Positions 41,318 through 51,100 are shown, counted from the first letter of the stretch. The stretch: 64,000 nt of DNA from Larkinella bovis (GCF_042655385.1 NZ_JBHSMA010000001.1:186001-250000), one strand, 5' to 3'. Made by a program: numbers and translations. Notes: generated by a model from the sequence alone, not told the origin.

Positions 41318-41349
41318 TACAGGATTTTGGGTTCCTGTACAGGATTTTG
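41317..41349 (-). promoter_or_regulatory. Tandem 13-bp direct repeats, candidate AraC-type operator
   Basis: CAAAATCCTGTAC occurs twice on the minus strand (41337-41349 and 41317-41329), identical, with a period of exactly 20 bases. The proximal copy abuts the -33 element. Two helical turns of spacing and same orientation are typical of AraC-family activator sites. The HMA-AraC protein encoded at 37806-38384 is the natural candidate to bind it. Confidence 0.6.
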
Positions 41350-41368
41350 TCATTTCGCCGGAAAGCAC

Positions 41369-41401
41369 AAAAAAAGCGGTGGAGCAACCGGCCCCACCGC
41401 T
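41369..41401 (-). terminator. Intrinsic terminator of the susCD operon
   Basis: Read on the minus strand, AGCGGTGG and CCACCGCT form an eight-bp stem around a short loop, followed by seven T. Confidence 0.85.
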
Positions 41402-41428
41402 GTGATTATAGAGATTGGTAGTTAAAAA

Positions 41429-43168
41429 TTAATAACCGGGGTTCTGCTTCAGCACGGTAGTACCCTGCAAGTCGATTTCCCGTTGGGGCAGCGGCATGTA
41501 TTCATTTTTGTTCGGCGTGAACTTCGCTCCTCCCAAGGCGTTGCTCAGTTTAGCTCCTTCGTACGTCAGGTAAGCGTTCAGCACCGTAGCGGCCGTTCCC
41601 CAGCGAACGAGGTCAAAGAACCGGTGACCTTCGCCGGAGAGTTCCAGTTTCCGTTCAAATTGCACCGCCGTACGGGCTACTGCTTTGTCGGTCCAGGGGG
41701 TCGAGTAGGTACTGATCACGTAGTTGGCAGCCGGTTTGCCACCGATCGTCACGAAACCGGCCGGGTTCGCAGCCCGGGTCCGAACTAGATTGACATACTC
41801 ACGGGCTTTTTCCAGACTACCCACTTCGATTTCGGCTTCGGCCGCCATCAACAGCACGTCGGCGTAACGAATCAGAATCACGTTAATACCGGTCCAGCCT
41901 TTGGTCCAGTTCGAAACGTCGGCAATCCGGGCTTCCTGGGCCTTGGTATAGATGTATTTTTTGGGCGCATACGGACCACCGAAAGCCTGGTCACGAATCC
42001 AGTCCTGACCCGGGAAAACCTGCCAGTCCAGATACGGAATCCCCCGACGGCCAACCGAATGGTCGAGACGCGGATCGAGGTTGCCGGCATCCGGCGTAAA
42101 GGCGGCTGACGAAGCCAGACCCTGATCGGTTTTCAACTGATTTGCGCCAACATTGTAGGAGCCATCCAGCAGGGGCAACCCTTTGGCATCTGTCCGGAAC
42201 GAGTTGGCCAGTTCGAAGCTTGGCTGGAAGAAACCGCAGCAACCGACCGGACCCGCCGGACCGGTGTTATAAGGCCAGTTCAGGTTCAAGTCACCCGAAG
42301 CCGCATCGGAACTCCCGGCATTGGCGACGTTTTGCGTCGAGAAAATAATTTCGGTGTTTTTCTCATTGTCGGCGCTGAAGACCTCCCAGTAGGTCGGATA
42401 CAGGGCGTATTTAACACCCGCCGAGTTTTTGCCGCTGGCAATCACCGCATCAAAAATCGTCTTTGCTTCGGCGTATTTTTTCTGATACAGATACGTTTTC
42501 CCCAGATAAGAAGCAGCCGCCCATTTGTTGGCCCGGCCAATGGCGCTCTGCGTTTCGGGCAGGACATCGTAAGCGGCTTTGAAGTCGGCTTCAATTTTTG
42601 GCCAGATATCGGTGCTGTTAGTGACCTCCGTAATCCCGGCCGCGTAATCAACACTTTCGTCGATGAACGGCACCATGTTGAAGGTTCGCTTCAGTTCGAA
42701 GTAGTAGTGGGCGCGCAGGAATTTGGCTTCGGCTCCGATCCGGGCCTTATCCGCTTCCGATACGGTAGCGTCGGCTGTTTTCAACTGGCGCAGCACCGAG
42801 TTGGCCCGGCTGACCCCTTCGTACATACATTGCCAGCGGGCGGTAAGTTCACCACTGGAAGCCAGCATTTCGTACCGCTGGAACGGGGTAATGGAGTTAA
42901 AGTCCCCGGCATTGGAGCCTTTGTTGGCTTCGCCCCCCATGATGCTACCGTACATCCAGTTGGTCGAACTGGCTGTCTGGCTGAAGCCCCGGCCGTTGAG
43001 TTCCGTGTACGCGCTGATCAGCAACCCTTCCAGACCCGCCTTGGTATTTAACTGGGAACTGGTCAGCGTACCCGTCGGCTGCACATTTAAGAAGCTGTCT
43101 TTACAGGCCAGTGTGAAGCAGGTAAAAACCAGCGCCAGTAGTGTTCCTCTTGTGACTATATCTTTCAT
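41429..43168 (-). CDS. SusD/RagB family nutrient-binding lipoprotein
   Basis: Outer-membrane surface lipoprotein of 579 residues that captures glycans or peptides for its SusC partner. The lipobox is FTLACKDS (Cys near residue 22). NVQPTGTLTSSQLNTKAGLEGLLISAYTEL is the usual SusD start, and TPR-like helices follow (LRAHYYFELKRTFNMVPFIDE). The C-terminal signature is FERKLELSGEGHRFFDLVRWGTA and NEYMPLPQREIDLQG...NPGY. It lies 32 bases after susC on the same strand. No degradative enzyme is adjacent, so the substrate is not predictable. Confidence 0.96.
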   Translation of the reverse strand: MKDIVTRGTLLALVFTCFTLACKDSFLNVQPTGTLTSSQLNTKAGLEGLLISAYTELNGRGFSQTASSTNWMYGSIMGGEANKGSNAGDFNSITPFQRYEMLASSGELTARWQCMYEGVSRANSVLRQLKTADATVSEADKARIGAEAKFLRAHYYFELKRTFNMVPFIDESVDYAAGITEVTNSTDIWPKIEADFKAAYDVLPETQSAIGRANKWAAASYLGKTYLYQKKYAEAKTIFDAVIASGKNSAGVKYALYPTYWEVFSADNEKNTEIIFSTQNVANAGSSDAASGDLNLNWPYNTGPAGPVGCCGFFQPSFELANSFRTDAKGLPLLDGSYNVGANQLKTDQGLASSAAFTPDAGNLDPRLDHSVGRRGIPYLDWQVFPGQDWIRDQAFGGPYAPKKYIYTKAQEARIADVSNWTKGWTGINVILIRYADVLLMAAEAEIEVGSLEKAREYVNLVRTRAANPAGFVTIGGKPAANYVISTYSTPWTDKAVARTAVQFERKLELSGEGHRFFDLVRWGTAATVLNAYLTYEGAKLSNALGGAKFTPNKNEYMPLPQREIDLQGTTVLKQNPGY

Positions 43169-43200
43169 TTTCTAAAAAGTTCGTATTCGGTTGGTTGAAA

Positions 43201-46200
43201 TTAGAAGGCCAGGCTAAGACCGAAGTTATAGCTGCGGGTTAAGGGATAGTTACCCACATCGATACCGAAGTTCTGGTCAGCAGCTCCACCAACACCGGGG
43301 TCTAAGCCCTGGTATTTCGTGATCGTGAAGATGTTGTTCGCGGAAGCGGAGAACCGGACCCGATTCAACCGAAGTTTGCTTAACACCGCTGCCGGGATGG
43401 TGTAACCGATGGTGATGTTCTGCATCCGCAGGTACGAACCATCTTCGACGTAGAAGGAGTTCGGCTGGGTGTTGGTACTGAAGTTCGAAACGTCTTCGAA
43501 AATCGGCTGTGAGGTTCCCGTATTCGAGGGCGACCAGGAGTCTTTCACCCGCGCGCTAACGGCAGCACCGGGGAACGACGGATAGAAGTCCGTATACCAT
43601 TTCGAGAGGTTGAAGATTTTGTTCCCCAGCGATGAGTACAGATAGGTTGCAAAATCGAAGCCTTTGTAGTTCAACTGAATGTTTAGACCACCCGTGAATT
43701 TCGGAACCGGGCTACCAATGAAGGTGCGGTCGTTGTTGTCGATGGTTCCGTTGCCGTCAATATCGGCAAACCGGAAGCGACCAATACCGGCACCGGTTTG
43801 CGCCGGAGCGGCTTTCACTTCTTCCTGATTCTGGAAGAGACCAATCACCTGGAAACCGTAGAAGGACGCAATCGACTGACCGGGCTGGTTCCGCGTAGCG
43901 GGCAGGCTCAACCGGTTGGATGAAGGAGCGACATCAAAGTAAGGAACGCCCGGGGCCAGCGACTGGATGCGGTTGCTCAGTACGCTACCCGTCAGGTTAA
44001 CTTCGTAGGTAACATCGCTGCTCAACCGGCCTTTTGTGCCGAGCAGAAGGTCGATCCCCTGGTTCCGCATGCCGGCGATGTTGACGGACGGGGCCGTGGC
44101 CCGGATCCCGATTACCCCCGGAATGGGGACTTGATACAGCAGGTCTTTGGTATCTTTCCGCCAGATATCGAACACTAAATCCAGCTTGCCGTTGAGGAAG
44201 GTGGCGTCGATCCCGAGGTTGGTCGTCGTACTGGTTTCCCATTTGGCGTTCGGGTTACCAATCCGGCTCCGGAAGTAACCAGGATCAACCGTGCTGTTGC
44301 TGCCGCTGATGTCGTAGGAGTTGGCTACGCTGGTGGCAAACAGGCTGTACTGGTTGTTGGGATCAACGTTGTTGGAGTTCCCCATTTGGCCCCAGCCCCC
44401 GCGCAGTTTCAGGTCGGTGATAAACGTTACACCTTTCATGAACTCTTCGCCGGAAATCCGCCAGGCAGCCGAGAACGCCGGGAACACTCCGTAGCGGTTG
44501 GCCGCCCCGAACCGTGACGAACCGTCGCGCCGAACCACGCCCGTTACGATATATTTATCATTGAAGATGTAGTTCAGGCGACCAAATACCGAGTAGAAGT
44601 TAACCCCGTTGATGATGTTGCTGTTTACCACCCGACCGACCGACGAAGTCGTGGTCAGGGTGACGTAGTTAACATCATCGCTGAACGGTTTTGATCCCGT
44701 CCCGCTGAGGTTCCGGCCCCGCCCGTCGTTCAGGGCTTCAATCCCGGCCAGCACATCGATGCTGTGCATGCCAAACTTCTTCCGGTATTGGGCCGTATTT
44801 GTGAACGTCCAGGCCAGCGTGTAACCGCCCCCTTCGCTCAGCGACAAACCCCGTCCGTTCCCTTCCGCGTTCCAGTAGGTGTTCTGCGAGGTCGTTTTGT
44901 TGTAGAAGTTGAAGAACATCCCACCGATGCTGCTGCGCAGGGTCAGGTCCTGAATCGGATCGAATTCCAGGTAGGCGTTGCCGAAGAGTCCCACCCCGAA
45001 ATTGTTGTTGTTTTTGGCTCCGGCCCGGGCGGCAACCGGATTGGTCGGGTTGTTAAACCCTTTGGCCGAGGTGCCGGCCCAGCCACCGAATTCGTCGTAG
45101 ATCGGCAGGATCGGGGCCATCCGGAAGGCGCTCAGGATGTCGCTTTCTTCCTGCGACAGGTTCTGACCGGTGTTGCCACCCACCAAACCGGAGGTGTTGG
45201 CATAGGTTAACTGCACATTCTCGCCAAACCGCAGATTTTTCAGGATGTCGAATTCCGTGTTGACCCGGAGATCATACCGGCTGAAGTTGTTGTAATTCAG
45301 GATACCGTTCTGGTTCTGCTGCCCCAGGCTGATAAAATACCGGCTGCTTTCGGTTCCGCCCGAGAAGCCCAGCGTCTGCCGCAGAATCGGTGCTGTCCGC
45401 GTAATGGCATCGTACCAGTTGGTTCCGGCCTTGTTGGCTTTAACCACCTGATAAACCGCCCCGGCATCGGTGTTGATGTTGTATTTGGGTCTTTCAGCGG
45501 CTAGGTCCACATTACCGATTACCCCGTAGCGGGTTCCGACCATCAGGTAGTCCGGCAAAACCGGTTTGGTCCCTGAGCCGTACTGCCCATTGGCGATGCC
45601 CGTGAAATCATCGGGGAGTCCGAGGGAAGCCTGGCGGTTATGAACGGCGGCCCAGGTCCAGTCGGCCTGCTCCTGCGGAGTCAGGATGGTCTGCGCTTTA
45701 CCCGGGTCCGTAAAACCGTATAACCCGTCGTAGGTAACCGTCAGTTTCTGCGCCCGGCGGGCCCCTTTCTTCGTCGTATAGACAATCACCCCGTTGGCGG
45801 CCCGCGCTCCGTAAATGGAAGCCGCAGCGGCATCTTTCAGAACGGTGGTGGTTTCAATATCATCCGGGTTCAGGAAGTTGGTCGTACCGATGGGGACCCC
45901 GTCTACAACGTATAGCGGCTGGTTACCACCAAAGGCTCCGAAACCGCGGACGCGGACGGTGTTGTTGGCGCCCGGCTGACCACTGGCAATAACCGTTACC
46001 CCGGCGACGCGGCCCTGTAACTGGGTTTCGATGTTGGCCGATGGTGTAACTTTTAAGTCGCGGGATTTAACCGTGGAAATAGCGGCTGCGTTATCGCGTT
46101 TGCTGTCGGTGGTATAACCGGTGACGACCACTTCGCTCAGGGCGGTAACATCATCCTCCAGTTTTAAATCCACCGTGCTACGGTTGCCAACGGCCACTTC

Positions 46201-46458
46201 GGTGGATTTGAAACCAATGGCGGAAATGACCAGAACCGGATCATTGCCCCTGACATTGATCGCATAGTTCCCCTCGGCGTCGGATGAGGTACCGGTGGTC
46301 GTTCCTTTTAGAACAATGTTTGCTCCGGGTACAGGGCCGTCGTTGCCGGTAATCCTTCCCGTAATCCGGCGGTCCTGTGCCATCGCGTTCGTGCTCCATA
46401 GCAACACAAACACGCACAGAACACCAGACTGGAACAATCTGTAGAATTGTGCTTTCAT
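43201..46458 (-). CDS. SusC/RagA family TonB-linked outer-membrane protein
   Basis: TonB-dependent importer of 1085 residues. After the signal peptide (ending NAMAQ) comes a carboxypeptidase-regulatory-like domain (ITGRITGNDGPVPGANIVLKG, about 30-110), then SEVVVTGY, the SusC signature before the plug. The plug includes TPSANIETQLQGRVAGV, VRVRGFGAFGGNQPLYVVDG and YGARAANGVIVYTTKKG. A long 22-strand barrel ends with YPLTRSYNFGLSLAF. With SusD it imports oligomers across the outer membrane. A promoter fits 35 bases upstream of the start. The divergent neighbour is the FG-GAP lipoprotein gene. Confidence 0.96.
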   Translation of the reverse strand: MKAQFYRLFQSGVLCVFVLLWSTNAMAQDRRITGRITGNDGPVPGANIVLKGTTTGTSSDAEGNYAINVRGNDPVLVISAIGFKSTEVAVGNRSTVDLKLEDDVTALSEVVVTGYTTDSKRDNAAAISTVKSRDLKVTPSANIETQLQGRVAGVTVIASGQPGANNTVRVRGFGAFGGNQPLYVVDGVPIGTTNFLNPDDIETTTVLKDAAAASIYGARAANGVIVYTTKKGARRAQKLTVTYDGLYGFTDPGKAQTILTPQEQADWTWAAVHNRQASLGLPDDFTGIANGQYGSGTKPVLPDYLMVGTRYGVIGNVDLAAERPKYNINTDAGAVYQVVKANKAGTNWYDAITRTAPILRQTLGFSGGTESSRYFISLGQQNQNGILNYNNFSRYDLRVNTEFDILKNLRFGENVQLTYANTSGLVGGNTGQNLSQEESDILSAFRMAPILPIYDEFGGWAGTSAKGFNNPTNPVAARAGAKNNNNFGVGLFGNAYLEFDPIQDLTLRSSIGGMFFNFYNKTTSQNTYWNAEGNGRGLSLSEGGGYTLAWTFTNTAQYRKKFGMHSIDVLAGIEALNDGRGRNLSGTGSKPFSDDVNYVTLTTTSSVGRVVNSNIINGVNFYSVFGRLNYIFNDKYIVTGVVRRDGSSRFGAANRYGVFPAFSAAWRISGEEFMKGVTFITDLKLRGGWGQMGNSNNVDPNNQYSLFATSVANSYDISGSNSTVDPGYFRSRIGNPNAKWETSTTTNLGIDATFLNGKLDLVFDIWRKDTKDLLYQVPIPGVIGIRATAPSVNIAGMRNQGIDLLLGTKGRLSSDVTYEVNLTGSVLSNRIQSLAPGVPYFDVAPSSNRLSLPATRNQPGQSIASFYGFQVIGLFQNQEEVKAAPAQTGAGIGRFRFADIDGNGTIDNNDRTFIGSPVPKFTGGLNIQLNYKGFDFATYLYSSLGNKIFNLSKWYTDFYPSFPGAAVSARVKDSWSPSNTGTSQPIFEDVSNFSTNTQPNSFYVEDGSYLRMQNITIGYTIPAAVLSKLRLNRVRFSASANNIFTITKYQGLDPGVGGAADQNFGIDVGNYPLTRSYNFGLSLAF

Positions 46459-46492
46459 AATAGGTTTTGTAATAATTGGTTTTATTTTCGTA

Positions 46493-46524
46493 CTAAAATA
46501 AGAGTAGTTTGAACATTCTTCAAA
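46493..46524 (-). promoter_or_regulatory. Promoter of susC
   Basis: Minus strand TTTG (46521-46524), 20 bases, TATTTTAG (46493-46500), one mismatch from TAnnTTTG. The predicted leader is about 28 bases. Confidence 0.55.
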
Positions 46525-46789
46525 ATTTTCTCAGGAATATTATAAAAATCAGTATTACAACCGTTTATTATAAGTTGGTTTTATTTTTTTGTATGCGATT
46601 GACTTTTAATAAATTAAGCTTTTCTGATGTTTCCCATATAGGGGGTGATTTTTTTTCATTAAGATTTGATTAATAAGCAAATACCCACTTTTTACGAGTG
46701 ATTTCCCTTATTTTGTCCGGCCGTTTGAGGGAAACAACAAGGGCCGATGGTGTCGCCCAAACGGGGGCATTGTTTCGAGATCTATTGAC

Positions 46790-46818
46790 TTTGGTTTGAA
46801 TCCGTTTTTGTACTTTAG
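46790..46818 (+). promoter_or_regulatory. Candidate promoter of the FG-GAP/UnbV lipoprotein gene
   Basis: TTTG (46790-46793), 17 bases, TACTTTAG (46811-46818), with the same TTTAG ending as the susC element; start codon 25 bases downstream. Confidence 0.5.
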
Positions 46819-46842
46819 TAATTTGATTTATTATCTTGTTTT

Positions 46843-49800
46843 ATGCTCCGCCAATCCGTTCGCTGTTTATTGCTACTTCTCTTCGTCGGTTTTTTCAGTG
46901 CCTGCCAGTATTCCGGGAATCCCCTGTTCAGCCTGCTTCCGGCCGGCGAAACCGGGATTACGTTTTCCAACCGGATGGATGAACGCGACACGCTGAGCAT
47001 TCTGGATATCGATTATTTCTATAACGGTGGGGGAGCAGCCATCGGCGATTTTAATAACGACAGCCTTCAGGATGTTTTTTTTACCGGTAATCTGGTGGCT
47101 AACAAGCTCTTTCTTAACAAGGGCGGTTTCCAGTTCGCGGACGTGTCGGAGCAGGCGGGGATTGGCGGGGGCGGCAAATGGTGCTCCGGGGTAGCGGTCA
47201 TTGACATCAACAACGACGGACTGCTGGATATATACGTCACTGCAACGATCAAAAAAGCGGCCCGCGATCGGGAGAATTTACTGTATGTCAACCAGGGCTG
47301 GAACGGGTCGAAAGACGGGGTGCCGGTTTTCAGGGAAATGGCGAAAGAATACGGCCTGGCCGATGATAGCTATACGACCAATGCGGGCTTCTTCGACTAC
47401 GACAACGACGGCGATCTGGACCTTTTTCTGCTGACCAACATGGCGGAAAGGTATCCGAACTCGTACCATAAAAAACTCACGGACGGCTCATCGCCCACCA
47501 CCGACCGGTTGTACCGGAATGATTTTAATCCGCAACTGGGGCACCCGGTTTTTACCGACGTTTCAAAAGAGGCCGGTATTCAACTCGAAGGCTACGGCCT
47601 GGGCCTGAACATCTGCGATATCAACCGCGACGGCTGGAAGGATATTTACGTGACGAACGATTTTCTGTCCGAAGATCACTTCTTCATCAACAACCAGAAA
47701 GGCGGTTTTACGGATCAGGCGGCTGATTTCTTCAAACACACCAGCAACACGGCGATGGGCAACGACGTCAACGACCTGAACAACGACGGGCTGATGGATA
47801 TCGTGGTCCTCGACATGTTGCCGAAGGATAACCAGCGGAAGAAAATGTTCATTCCGCCGAACAACTACCAGACCTATCTCAACAACGAAGAATTCAAGTT
47901 TAGTTATCAGTACATGCGGAATACGCTGCAACTCAATCAGGGATTTCGGCCCGGTACCCGGACCCCGGTTTTCAGCGAAATCAGCCTGATGGCGGGCATG
48001 GCGGCTACCGACTGGAGCTGGGCTCCGCTGGCGGTGGACTTCGACCACGACGGCTACCGGGATATTGTGGTAACCAACGGTTTTCCGAAAGACGTGACCG
48101 ACCGCGATTTCATGCAGTACTACGCCGACAACTCTTCTGTGGCCACCACGCAGTTCATGCTGAGTCAGATTCCGGTCATCAAAATCAATAACTACGCCTT
48201 CAAAAACAACGGACCGGGCCTGACGTTTACCGATGTTTCCAAAGACTGGGGATTGATGACTCCGGCGTTTTCGGGTGGGGCGGCTTACGGCGATCTCGAC
48301 AACGACGGGGATCTGGATATGGTGATCAACAACATCAACGATTCGGCCTTCGTTTACCGCAACAACCTCGTCGAGCAAAAACCGCAACAGGCCAATTACC
48401 TGCGGATCCGGTTCAACGGCACCGAACAAAACCGCATGGGGCTGGGGGCGTTTGTGGAACTGCGCTACGGCAACGGCCAGCAACAGATTTATGAGCATAC
48501 CATTTACCGCGGTTACCTGTCGACGATGGAAAATGCGGCCCATTTCGGACTGGGCCCGGTGAACACGGTGGATGAAGTCCGGATTACCTGGCCCGCCCAA
48601 AAAGGCCAACCGGCCCGGACGCAGATCCTGCGGAATGTCAAAGCCAATCAGGTGCTGACGGTCGATGTGAAAAACGCGACGGAACCGGCCAGCCAGCCGC
48701 CAACCCCACCGGCGGGAAATCTGTTCCGGGATATTACGGATTCGCTCCAACTACAGCTGGTGCATCAGGAACCGGAATACATCGATTTCAATCTGCAAAA
48801 ACTGTTGCCGCATAAATTGTCGCAGTACGGACCCGCCATTGCCGCCGGCGATATTAACGGCGACGGACTGGACGATCTGTTCATTGGTGGATCGCGTACC
48901 CAGAAAGGCACGTTTCTGGTGCAGACGGCGGCCGGTAAACTGGTTCCTCAGGATTTGCTGCCCGGTTTGGCGGGCGACGGCAAACCGGAAGAAGACATGG
49001 GAACGCTGCTTTTTGATGCCGACGGCGACGGGGACCTGGATTTATACGTGGCCAGCGGAGGCTTTGAGAGCGAGGCCAACACGCCCGCCTACCAGGACCG
49101 GTTTTACGTTAACGATGGCAAAGGGCGGTTTGTGCTTTCGCCTTTGGCACTGCCCCAAAACCGCATCAGCAAATCCTGTGTCAAGGCGGCCGATTACGAC
49201 CGCGATGGGGATCTGGATCTGTTTGTCGGCGGGCGGGTGGTCCCCAATCAGTATCCCCGGCCCGTGTCGAGTTTCATTCTTCGGAATGATTCGAAACCGG
49301 GTGAGCCGAAATTTACCGATGTGACAAAAACCGTGGCGCCGGATTTACAGAATTGCGGTCTGGTGTGCGACGCCTTGTGGACGGATGCCAACAACGATGG
49401 CTGGCTGGATCTGATGCTGGCCGGCGAGTGGATGCCGCTGACGATCCTGAAAAATACAAACGGCAAACTGGGAATCGAGAAAACGGAAGGCGTACCCCTC
49501 CATACGCCGAAGCTGGGAAATTCCAAAATGATTCCGACAGGCTGGTGGAATTCGCTGGTAGCTGCCGACTTCGACAAGGATGGCGATATGGATTACATCG
49601 CCGGCAACCTGGGGTTGAACACGCTCGCCCACGCCAGCGAAAAAGAACCGGTGCGGGTGTATGCCAAGGATTTTGACAACAACGGGTTTTACGACGCCAT
49701 TCCGACGGTGTTTTTTCCGGATGCCAAAACCGGCGAAAACCGGGAATACCCGTTCAATGGGCGCGAAGACCTGATTCGGCAAATCATTTCGATGCGGGCC

Positions 49801-50496
49801 CGGTTTCCGCTGCACAAGGATTTTGCCACGGCCACCATCGACAAATTACTGAAAGAAGAAGAGCTGAAAGACGCTATTGTGCTGGAAGCCAATTACATGA
49901 AATCGGCCTATGTCGAAAATAAGGGCAATGGGGTGTTTGAACTCCGCGATTTGCCCATTCAGGCGCAGGTGGCCCCGGTTTTTGGCATGATCGCCGACGA
50001 TTTCGATCAGGATGGCAACCCGGATGTGCTGCTGGTAGGTAATGATTACGGCAACGAGTTATTGGCGGGACGGCTGGACGCTCTGAATGGGCTGTTGCTG
50101 AAAGGCGACGGGAAAGGCGGTTTTACCGCGCTGAATCCGGCCGCCAGCGGTTTTTATGTGCCCGGCAATGCGAAGGGACTGGTCCGGCTATCGGGGGCCG
50201 CCGGTTCCGGCGGAGCCGCGCGTTCCCTCCTGGTTGCGACCCAAAACCGGGGGCCGCTGAAGGTGTTCCGGTATTGCCAGCCAACCCAAACCATCCGGTT
50301 AAAACCGACCGATGTGTCCGCCACGCTGACCGATGCCAACGGCAAAAAACAGAAGCTGGAATTTTACTACGGCCAGTCGTTCCTGTCCCAGACCGCCCGG
50401 GAAATTGCTCTCGGCAAGCATGTGAATTCGCTGGAAATTACCGACTCAAAAGGCCAGAAACGGATGGTGACGTTGCAGCCACTGGCGGGACGCTAG
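46843..50496 (+). CDS. VCBS/FG-GAP repeat lipoprotein with ASPIC/UnbV domain (CRTAC1-like)
   Basis: Very large surface lipoprotein of 1217 residues. The lipobox is FFSACQYS (Cys near residue 21). At least 13 calcium-loop motifs of the DxDxDGxxD type run through it, for example DFNNDSLQD, DINNDGLLD, DYDNDGDLD, DLDNDGDLD, DINGDGLDD, DADGDGDLD, DFDKDGDMD and DFDQDGNPD. They form two beta-propeller halves, about 40-500 and 640-1100. Between them (about 530-620) is the ASPIC/UnbV domain (NRMGLGAFVELRYGNGQQQIYEH, YLSTMENAAHFGLG, VDEVRITWPA); a shorter related stretch closes the protein. Such proteins commonly accompany SusCD pairs in Cytophagales and may bind glycan at the cell surface. No catalytic site is visible. 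Confidence 0.9.
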   Translation: MLRQSVRCLLLLLFVGFFSACQYSGNPLFSLLPAGETGITFSNRMDERDTLSILDIDYFYNGGGAAIGDFNNDSLQDVFFTGNLVANKLFLNKGGFQFADVSEQAGIGGGGKWCSGVAVIDINNDGLLDIYVTATIKKAARDRENLLYVNQGWNGSKDGVPVFREMAKEYGLADDSYTTNAGFFDYDNDGDLDLFLLTNMAERYPNSYHKKLTDGSSPTTDRLYRNDFNPQLGHPVFTDVSKEAGIQLEGYGLGLNICDINRDGWKDIYVTNDFLSEDHFFINNQKGGFTDQAADFFKHTSNTAMGNDVNDLNNDGLMDIVVLDMLPKDNQRKKMFIPPNNYQTYLNNEEFKFSYQYMRNTLQLNQGFRPGTRTPVFSEISLMAGMAATDWSWAPLAVDFDHDGYRDIVVTNGFPKDVTDRDFMQYYADNSSVATTQFMLSQIPVIKINNYAFKNNGPGLTFTDVSKDWGLMTPAFSGGAAYGDLDNDGDLDMVINNINDSAFVYRNNLVEQKPQQANYLRIRFNGTEQNRMGLGAFVELRYGNGQQQIYEHTIYRGYLSTMENAAHFGLGPVNTVDEVRITWPAQKGQPARTQILRNVKANQVLTVDVKNATEPASQPPTPPAGNLFRDITDSLQLQLVHQEPEYIDFNLQKLLPHKLSQYGPAIAAGDINGDGLDDLFIGGSRTQKGTFLVQTAAGKLVPQDLLPGLAGDGKPEEDMGTLLFDADGDGDLDLYVASGGFESEANTPAYQDRFYVNDGKGRFVLSPLALPQNRISKSCVKAADYDRDGDLDLFVGGRVVPNQYPRPVSSFILRNDSKPGEPKFTDVTKTVAPDLQNCGLVCDALWTDANNDGWLDLMLAGEWMPLTILKNTNGKLGIEKTEGVPLHTPKLGNSKMIPTGWWNSLVAADFDKDGDMDYIAGNLGLNTLAHASEKEPVRVYAKDFDNNGFYDAIPTVFFPDAKTGENREYPFNGREDLIRQIISMRARFPLHKDFATATIDKLLKEEELKDAIVLEANYMKSAYVENKGNGVFELRDLPIQAQVAPVFGMIADDFDQDGNPDVLLVGNDYGNELLAGRLDALNGLLLKGDGKGGFTALNPAASGFYVPGNAKGLVRLSGAAGSGGAARSLLVATQNRGPLKVFRYCQPTQTIRLKPTDVSATLTDANGKKQKLEFYYGQSFLSQTAREIALGKHVNSLEITDSKGQKRMVTLQPLAGR

Positions 50497-50507
50497 GGGG
50501 AGTTTCG

Positions 50508-50555
50508 GTTTACGGTGGCTGACGCCCTTTTGGGCTTGCGTCAGCCACTGTAAAC
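50508..50555. terminator. Long hairpin between convergent genes
   Basis: An 18-bp stem, GTTTACGGTGGCTGACGC (50508-50525) against 50538-50555, with one mismatch and a 12-base loop. It serves the FG-GAP gene and/or the DUF4494 gene. Its outer sequence resembles the inverted repeat at 22.9-23.0 kb. Confidence 0.75.
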
Positions 50556-50574
50556 GTTAAACGGAAAACCGGAT

Positions 50575-51057
50575 TTATTCCTCCTGGCCCACCACTTCGC
50601 TCAGCGGGCGCAGGTTGGCGGGCAGGCGTTCTTCTTCCACATAGGGGAAAATATCCAGGATTTTCGTGGTGTTAATGTCGGTTGTCTCAAACGGAATCAG
50701 CATGGTACGGAGGCTTTCTTCGATCCGTTCGTAAGCCTGCTTGACGTTTTCGGCGTTCACCAGCATCTGATTCACAATGCGTTTCTCCCGGCCTTTGTCG
50801 TCTTCGGTGACATACACCACTTTGCATTTAAACCAGGTTTCTCCGCCTTCTTCGAAATGGAACAGATCGGCCAGCCGCATCCGGGTGATGGCCGTCACGG
50901 TAAAATCGGGCGTGTTGGCGGCAACCTCCTTATACAACCGGGCTTCGGCATCGGTGTACGAAACCGCATCAATCAAGTACGCTTCATTGATGGTTTTGAA
51001 TTTTCCCGTCGGGTCTTGTTGTTGGTAGCGAATTTTTCCCTGATACCAGCTTGGCAT
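50575..51057 (-). CDS. DUF4494 domain-containing protein
   Basis: Cytoplasmic 160-residue protein of a Bacteroidota-specific family. MPSWYQGKIRYQQQDPTGKFKTINEAYLIDAVSYTDAEARLY is the family start. TRMRLADLFHFEEGGETWFKCKVVYVTED and VNQMLVNAENVKQAYERIEESL are further conserved blocks. The function is unknown. It is commonly one copy per genome. It is convergent with the FG-GAP gene and divergent from the DUF2807 operon. Confidence 0.9.
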   Translation of the reverse strand: MPSWYQGKIRYQQQDPTGKFKTINEAYLIDAVSYTDAEARLYKEVAANTPDFTVTAITRMRLADLFHFEEGGETWFKCKVVYVTEDDKGREKRIVNQMLVNAENVKQAYERIEESLRTMLIPFETTDINTTKILDIFPYVEEERLPANLRPLSEVVGQEE

Positions 51058-51100
51058 AACTCGTTGATATAAAATGTAATAGAGTTTTTAAGCGTTATTG

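Larger units (their letters stand above)
46459..46842. other. AT-rich divergent promoter region, 384 bases
   Basis: It separates susC from the FG-GAP gene, contains a promoter candidate for each, and no gene. It is clearly more AT-rich than the flanks. No anti-sigma/ECF pair is adjacent to explain susCD control. Confidence 0.6.

Noticed and set aside
47563..48750. A 395-residue minus-strand frame inside the FG-GAP gene
   Set aside because: The calcium-loop codons (GAY AAY GAY GGN) read antisense as Val/Ile-rich sequence; the plus-strand gene is certain.
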